Positions 5,622-7,872 of a DNA stretch of 7,872 bases are shown in pieces (the first letter of the stretch is position 1; each line of letters begins with the position of its first letter). The notes beneath the pieces are model-generated. The model ran no database searches, was not told where the DNA came from, and saw nothing but the letters and a program-made list of their open reading frames with translations. The stretch is from NCBI GenBank assembly GCA_029288535.1, contig JARIGY010000017.1, positions 1 to 7,872 of the forward strand. The letters are read 5' to 3'. Both the position numbers and the translations under genes were made by a program. This DNA comes from Candidatus Tayloriibacteriota bacterium. GTDB lineage: Bacteria > Patescibacteriota > Minisyncoccia > Phycocordibacterales > JAKAEA01.

Positions 5622-5650
5622 AAAGCGAATCCATCAGGGTTCGTTTTTTT
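5622..5650 (+). terminator. Rho-independent terminator after the kinase gene
   Basis: The core stem pairs 5626-5632 with 5637-5643 (one G-U pair) around the 4-nt loop ATCA. It extends through A-U pairs to 5622/5647 and is followed by a run of seven Ts at 5644-5650. It lies between the convergent kinase and dehydratase genes. The minus-strand side lacks a good T-tract, so it probably acts mainly on the plus strand. Confidence 0.85.
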
Positions 5651-5658
5651 ATGCATCG

Positions 5659-6009
5659 CTATTCCGCGGAATCTTTTATAACCTGATCGATTTTCTCCGC
5701 CATGATAAAGTCATTTTCGGAAAGGCCTTTGATCGCATGCGTCGAGAGCGAAACGGTGACTTTGTTCCAGTCGTGGATAAAAATATCCGGATGATGGCCT
5801 TCAAACTCGGCGATGTCGCCGACTTCGTTCGCAAAAGCCATGGCCCGCTTGAAATCGGTAAAGTGGAATTTCTTTTCGATCTTTTTGTTATCGATCGCAT
5901 TCCAGCCGGGAAGGTTTTTCATGCGCAAGGCTACTTCTTCTGCGGTGAGCGCAAGCGCGCCGCCTTCGCAGGGAACGCAGTGTTTGGAGTTCGGGTCGGT
6001 ATTATCCAT
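5659..6009 (-). CDS. Pterin-4a-carbinolamine dehydratase (4a-hydroxytetrahydrobiopterin dehydratase) family
   Basis: This 116-residue protein carries the family signature EFEGHHPDIFIHDWNKVTV, then LSTHAIKGLSENDFIMA. The active-site histidines are His72, His73 and His91. The N-terminus has a CVPCEGG motif (11-17) seen in many bacterial members. The known reaction removes water from 4a-hydroxytetrahydropterin, recycling the cofactor of aromatic amino acid hydroxylases. No hydroxylase is nearby, so the true role could be pterin salvage, another dehydration, or a protein-binding function as in other members of this fold. I chose the ATG at 6009 because the family begins shortly before CxPC; the frame stays open further upstream, but that stretch lies inside the gene before it. 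The start overlaps that gene's end by 8 nt, implying cotranscription and translational coupling. Confidence 0.93.
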   Translation of the reverse strand: MDNTDPNSKHCVPCEGGALALTAEEVALRMKNLPGWNAIDNKKIEKKFHFTDFKRAMAFANEVGDIAEFEGHHPDIFIHDWNKVTVSLSTHAIKGLSENDFIMAEKIDQVIKDSAE

Positions 6010-6733
6010 TGTGGTGCACGCGGACGCCGCTGCGGATCGGTACTTTTTTAATTTCCTCGATAACCAGATTTTCGTCGTCGGTGATAGTGAAAAGTTCGAG
6101 ATCGTCCGCATCGATAGTGTTATTTGCAAGCAGCTGGTCTAACATAAGCTGTTTCAGGCTGTTCCAGAAATCGCTGCCGACAAGGAAAATGGGAACCTTC
6201 TGGATCTTATTCGTCTGGACGAGTGTCAGCAGTTCGAAGAATTCATCATAGGTGCCGAAGCCGCCGGGAAAGAATACGTACGCTTCCGAGGCGAACGATA
6301 GCATGACTTTGCGGATGAAGAAATAATTGAAATCGGCAACATCCGTAACGTACGGGTTGCGGACCTGTTCGTGAGGAAGCTTGATGTTGAGGCCGAGGGA
6401 AACGCCTTCCGCTTCGAAAGCGCCGCGGTTGGCCGCCTCCATGATGCCGGGGCCGCCGCCGGTAAGTATCGTGTACCCGAGCTTCGAAAGCTTGCCGCTC
6501 ATGCTGCGGGCCTGCTCGTAGTATTTATTTGTCTCAGGCAGCCTGGCGGAACCGAAAAAAGTGACTGATTTTTTCTGGCTTTTGATGAATTCAAACCCCT
6601 TGGTGAATTCCTTGTCGATCATCGAAACGCGCTTTTTGATTTCGATCTCCAGTTCATTGAGGGTGATCGGCACGATGTTCAGTTCTTTTGCCGGAAGGTT
6701 GACGATTGGCTTTGAAGGGTCTTCGTTTTGCAT
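6002..6733 (-). CDS. LOG / TIGR00730-family Rossmann-fold protein (lysine-decarboxylase-like)
   Basis: This 243-residue protein has the two motifs that define the family: TGGGPGIMEAANRGA (91-105) and PGGFGTYDEFFE (156-167). Arg141 and Lys142 in FFIRKVML match the conserved basic pair near the nucleotide. Known members cleave the N-glycosidic bond of nucleoside 5'-monophosphates; the plant and microbial LOG enzymes release active cytokinin this way. The old name 'lysine decarboxylase' is misleading. About 55 residues precede the first strand (SVTFFGSAR at 56-64), including an amphipathic, charged helix, which makes it longer than minimal LOG proteins. No membrane segment is visible. It is the first gene of a two-gene minus-strand unit with the pterin dehydratase. 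Its start has no Shine-Dalgarno sequence and lies 8 nt after an extended -10 box, suggesting a leaderless transcript. The physiological substrate is unknown. Confidence 0.93.
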   Translation of the reverse strand: MQNEDPSKPIVNLPAKELNIVPITLNELEIEIKKRVSMIDKEFTKGFEFIKSQKKSVTFFGSARLPETNKYYEQARSMSGKLSKLGYTILTGGGPGIMEAANRGAFEAEGVSLGLNIKLPHEQVRNPYVTDVADFNYFFIRKVMLSFASEAYVFFPGGFGTYDEFFELLTLVQTNKIQKVPIFLVGSDFWNSLKQLMLDQLLANNTIDADDLELFTITDDENLVIEEIKKVPIRSGVRVHHNG

Positions 6734-6741
6734 ATATTTTC

Positions 6742-6750
6742 AGTATATCA
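6742..6750 (-). promoter_or_regulatory. Extended -10 promoter for the LOG-family gene, apparently leaderless
   Basis: Read on the minus strand, TGATATACT combines a TGn extension with the hexamer TATACT (5 of 6 consensus bases). Eight nucleotides (GAAAATAT) separate it from the ATG at 6733, so the transcript should begin at or very near the start codon. No good -35 hexamer is visible, which is common with extended -10 promoters. Confidence 0.6.
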
Positions 6751-6776
6751 TAATGCTTACGTATCTTGGATATATA

Positions 6777-6785
6777 TGGTAAAGT
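6777..6785 (+). promoter_or_regulatory. Extended -10 promoter for the FKBP gene, apparently leaderless
   Basis: TGGTAAAGT is a TGn extension plus the hexamer TAAAGT (4 of 6 consensus bases). Eight nucleotides (CTGGATAT) separate it from the ATG at 6794, the same spacing as at the divergent promoter. This supports 6794 over the upstream in-frame ATGs at 6728 and 6776; the latter overlaps the -10 element itself. No clear -35 box is seen. Confidence 0.5.
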
Positions 6786-6793
6786 CTGGATAT

Positions 6794-7312
6794 ATGAATA
6801 AACATGAGCAGATAACCCTTGGGGTCGGTGTGGTCGTGATCATCTTTTTGGCCTGGGTCGGAGGCTTCTTTGGATTCCTTGCCAATCCGTCCGGACTTGC
6901 GGTAAAGACAGACTCGGCGCAGGCGCCGGCTATCGGCCTGCCAAGTGTCCAGGGTACCGATATTTCCAAAGATCCGAAGCTCCAGATGATCGACACTGCC
7001 GCTGGCACGGGCGCTGTAGCAAAAGCCGGCAGCCATGTCTATGTCAATTATGTCGGCATGCTTTCAAACGGCACTGTTTTCGACAGCTCAGCAGCGCATA
7101 GCAAGCCCATCGATTTCGTTCTCGGCAGAGGCAACGTGGTCAAGGGCTGGGATCTCGGCATTCAGGGTATGAAAGTCGGCGGCAAGCGACGGCTGGTCAT
7201 CTCTCCCGATTATGCCTATGGCACGCAGGACGTAAAGAATTCTACCGGCCAGGTCGTCATACCTGCAAATTCCACGCTCGTGTTCGATGTCGAACTCGTC
7301 AGCGTCAAGTAA
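6794..7312 (+). CDS. Membrane-anchored FKBP-type peptidyl-prolyl cis-trans isomerase
   Basis: This 172-residue protein has a single hydrophobic segment at about residues 8-30 after a short N-terminus (MNKHEQ), then a linker of about 45 residues rich in Ala, Pro and Ser. The C-terminal FKBP domain begins near residue 63. Its motifs are HVYVNYVGML (81-90), TVFDSS (94-99), FVLGRGNVVKGWDLGIQGMKVGG (109-130), RLVISPDYAYG (133-143) and VIPANSTLVFDVEL (155-168). Tyr86, Phe96, Asp97, Val115, Trp119, Tyr140 and Phe164 line the usual prolyl pocket. It should assist folding of secreted or envelope proteins on the outer face of the membrane. I see no lipobox or clear cleavage site, so I read the segment as an anchor. 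It is transcribed away from the LOG gene and lies 12 nt upstream of tgt. Confidence 0.93.
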   Translation: MNKHEQITLGVGVVVIIFLAWVGGFFGFLANPSGLAVKTDSAQAPAIGLPSVQGTDISKDPKLQMIDTAAGTGAVAKAGSHVYVNYVGMLSNGTVFDSSAAHSKPIDFVLGRGNVVKGWDLGIQGMKVGGKRRLVISPDYAYGTQDVKNSTGQVVIPANSTLVFDVELVSVK

Positions 7313-7324
7313 GCGAACACCCTC

Positions 7325-7872
7325 TTGTTTTCTTTTTCTGTCAATAAAAAACTAAAAGGCAGGCTCGGCAGGGCCGGCCTTTTGCGTACCGCGCATGGCG
7401 ATATCGCGACTCCGGCATTCGTGACAGTGGGTACGAAAGCCACGGTCAAAGCCCTTACTGTGGAGATGGTGCAGGCTGCCGGAGCCGAAGTCGTGCTTGC
7501 GAATACGTATCATTTATATTTGCAGCCGGGCGATGAGATCGTAAAAAAAGCCGGCGGCCTGGGAAAATTCATGAATTGGACAGGTCCGACCATGACCGAC
7601 TCCGGCGGCTTCCAGGTGTTTTCGCTTGGCGCTGCGTATGGCAAGGATTTGGGAAAAGTCGGCAAGAAAAATAGGGAACTGCTGCTGCCGGAAGCGGGGA
7701 ACGATGAAGATGAAAAAGAAAAAAAGCCGCGCCTTGTCGACATCGACCACAACGGCGTGATGTTCCGTTCCCATTTGAACGGCGATGCGCACTATTTTAC
7801 GCCGGAGAAATCTATTGAGATCCAGCACAACCTCGGCGCGGATATTATTTTTGCGTTCGATGAATGCACGTC
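7325..7872 (+). CDS. tgt: tRNA-guanine transglycosylase, 5' part (continues beyond the window)
   Basis: The frame codes for the N-terminal 182 residues of a bacterial queuine tRNA-ribosyltransferase, which replaces guanine at position 34 of GUN-anticodon tRNAs by queuine or a 7-deazaguanine precursor. Motifs are LGRAGLLRTAHGDIATPAF (14-32), VGTKATVKAL (35-44), LANTYHL (58-64), TDSGGFQVFSL (91-101) with active-site Asp92, FRSHLNGDAHYFTPEKS (147-163) and IIFAFDECT at the end. The TTG at 7325 is the only reasonable start: the frame has no ATG between the FKBP stop and this conserved region, and TTG gives a normal N-terminus (FSFSVNKKLKGRLGRAG). Between FSL and the FRSH motif, about 43 residues are present where typical bacterial enzymes have around a dozen, including an acidic/Lys-rich patch (GNDEDEKEKK). 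The downstream zinc site and second catalytic Asp lie outside the window. Confidence 0.94.
   Translation, partial: MFSFSVNKKLKGRLGRAGLLRTAHGDIATPAFVTVGTKATVKALTVEMVQAAGAEVVLANTYHLYLQPGDEIVKKAGGLGKFMNWTGPTMTDSGGFQVFSLGAAYGKDLGKVGKKNRELLLPEAGNDEDEKEKKPRLVDIDHNGVMFRSHLNGDAHYFTPEKSIEIQHNLGADIIFAFDECT
7354..7383 (+). terminator. Terminator-shaped hairpin inside the first codons of tgt (possible attenuator)
   Basis: AAAAGGCAGGCTC (7354-7366) pairs with GGGCCGGCCTTTT (7371-7383) around a GGCA tetraloop. This gives 12 pairs of 13, including one G-U, with a single A-G mismatch at 7361/7376. The 3' arm ends in TTTT and then GCG, so the T-tract is short. It starts 41 nt after the FKBP stop and covers tgt codons 10-20. 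It could partly terminate transcription between the FKBP gene and tgt, or slow early tgt translation. The protein sequence here is conserved in the family, so the structure may be partly incidental. Confidence 0.45.

Noticed and set aside
5572..6051. 159-codon plus-strand open frame across the dehydratase gene
   Set aside because: It lies antisense to the pterin dehydratase, whose family motifs are unmistakable, crosses the terminator at 5622-5650, and its product shows no family pattern.
6010..6129. N-terminal extension of the pterin dehydratase to the ATG at 6129
   Set aside because: The extra 40 residues lie wholly inside the LOG gene in another frame, have low-complexity character, and precede the normal family N-terminus; the ATG at 6009 fits better.
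6728..6793. Upstream starts (6728, 6776) for the FKBP gene
   Set aside because: They would run through the divergent promoter region and the -10 element, and would place extra residues before a normal membrane anchor.
1..7872. Stop-codon reassignment (TGA as Gly, as in some CPR lineages)
   Set aside because: The gene ending at 1573 uses TGA just before the next promoter, and no open frame in the window needs TGA read as an amino acid.

Overview
This is a gene-dense bacterial stretch of about 50% G+C by eye, carrying eleven protein genes with short gaps. I see no rRNA, tRNA, CRISPR array, insertion sequence or phage module, and no gene-free stretch longer than about 100 bases. Several traits together suggest a Candidate Phyla Radiation (Patescibacteria) type bacterium: compact operons, gene starts almost all lacking a Shine-Dalgarno sequence, promoters whose -10 box sits 8 nt from the ATG (leaderless mRNA), small uncharacterised membrane proteins, and a tRNA-guanine transglycosylase with a large insertion. 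This is an inference from style, not a phylogenetic result. TAA, TAG and TGA all end genes here, so TGA is not reassigned.

Layout. (1) Positions 1-1573, + strand: the end of an unrecognised gene, an alpha/beta hydrolase, and a protein with two membrane segments around an extracytoplasmic domain. (2) 1576-1920, +: a promoter, a small membrane protein with a Cys-rich zinc-ribbon-like tail, and a strong intrinsic terminator. (3) 1920-4882, +: an ArsR-type repressor, an ABC-2 (DrrA/DrrB-like) ATPase and permease, and a membrane-anchored CapA-family protein. These look like one self-regulated export/envelope operon. Its promoter -35 box lies in the T-tract of the preceding terminator, and a palindrome covers the -10 region. 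(4) 4888-5650, +: an adenylate-kinase-like P-loop kinase, the only gene here with a clear Shine-Dalgarno sequence, followed by a terminator. (5) 5659-6733, - strand: a LOG/TIGR00730-family Rossmann protein and a pterin-4a-carbinolamine dehydratase, overlapping by 8 nt. (6) 6734-6793: a 60-bp divergent promoter region. (7) 6794-7872, +: a membrane-anchored FKBP-type peptidyl-prolyl isomerase, then the 5' part of tgt, which runs off the window. A terminator-shaped hairpin lies inside the first codons of tgt.

How the parts fit together. The ArsR-ABC-CapA unit is the most coherent system: a small repressor probably senses a ligand and controls an exporter plus an envelope-associated CapA protein. 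The remaining genes are housekeeping-like or of unknown role. I do not see a dramatic undescribed defence or mobile system. The most interesting signals are the leaderless promoter architecture, the possible attenuator in tgt, the tgt insertion, and the two small uncharacterised membrane proteins.
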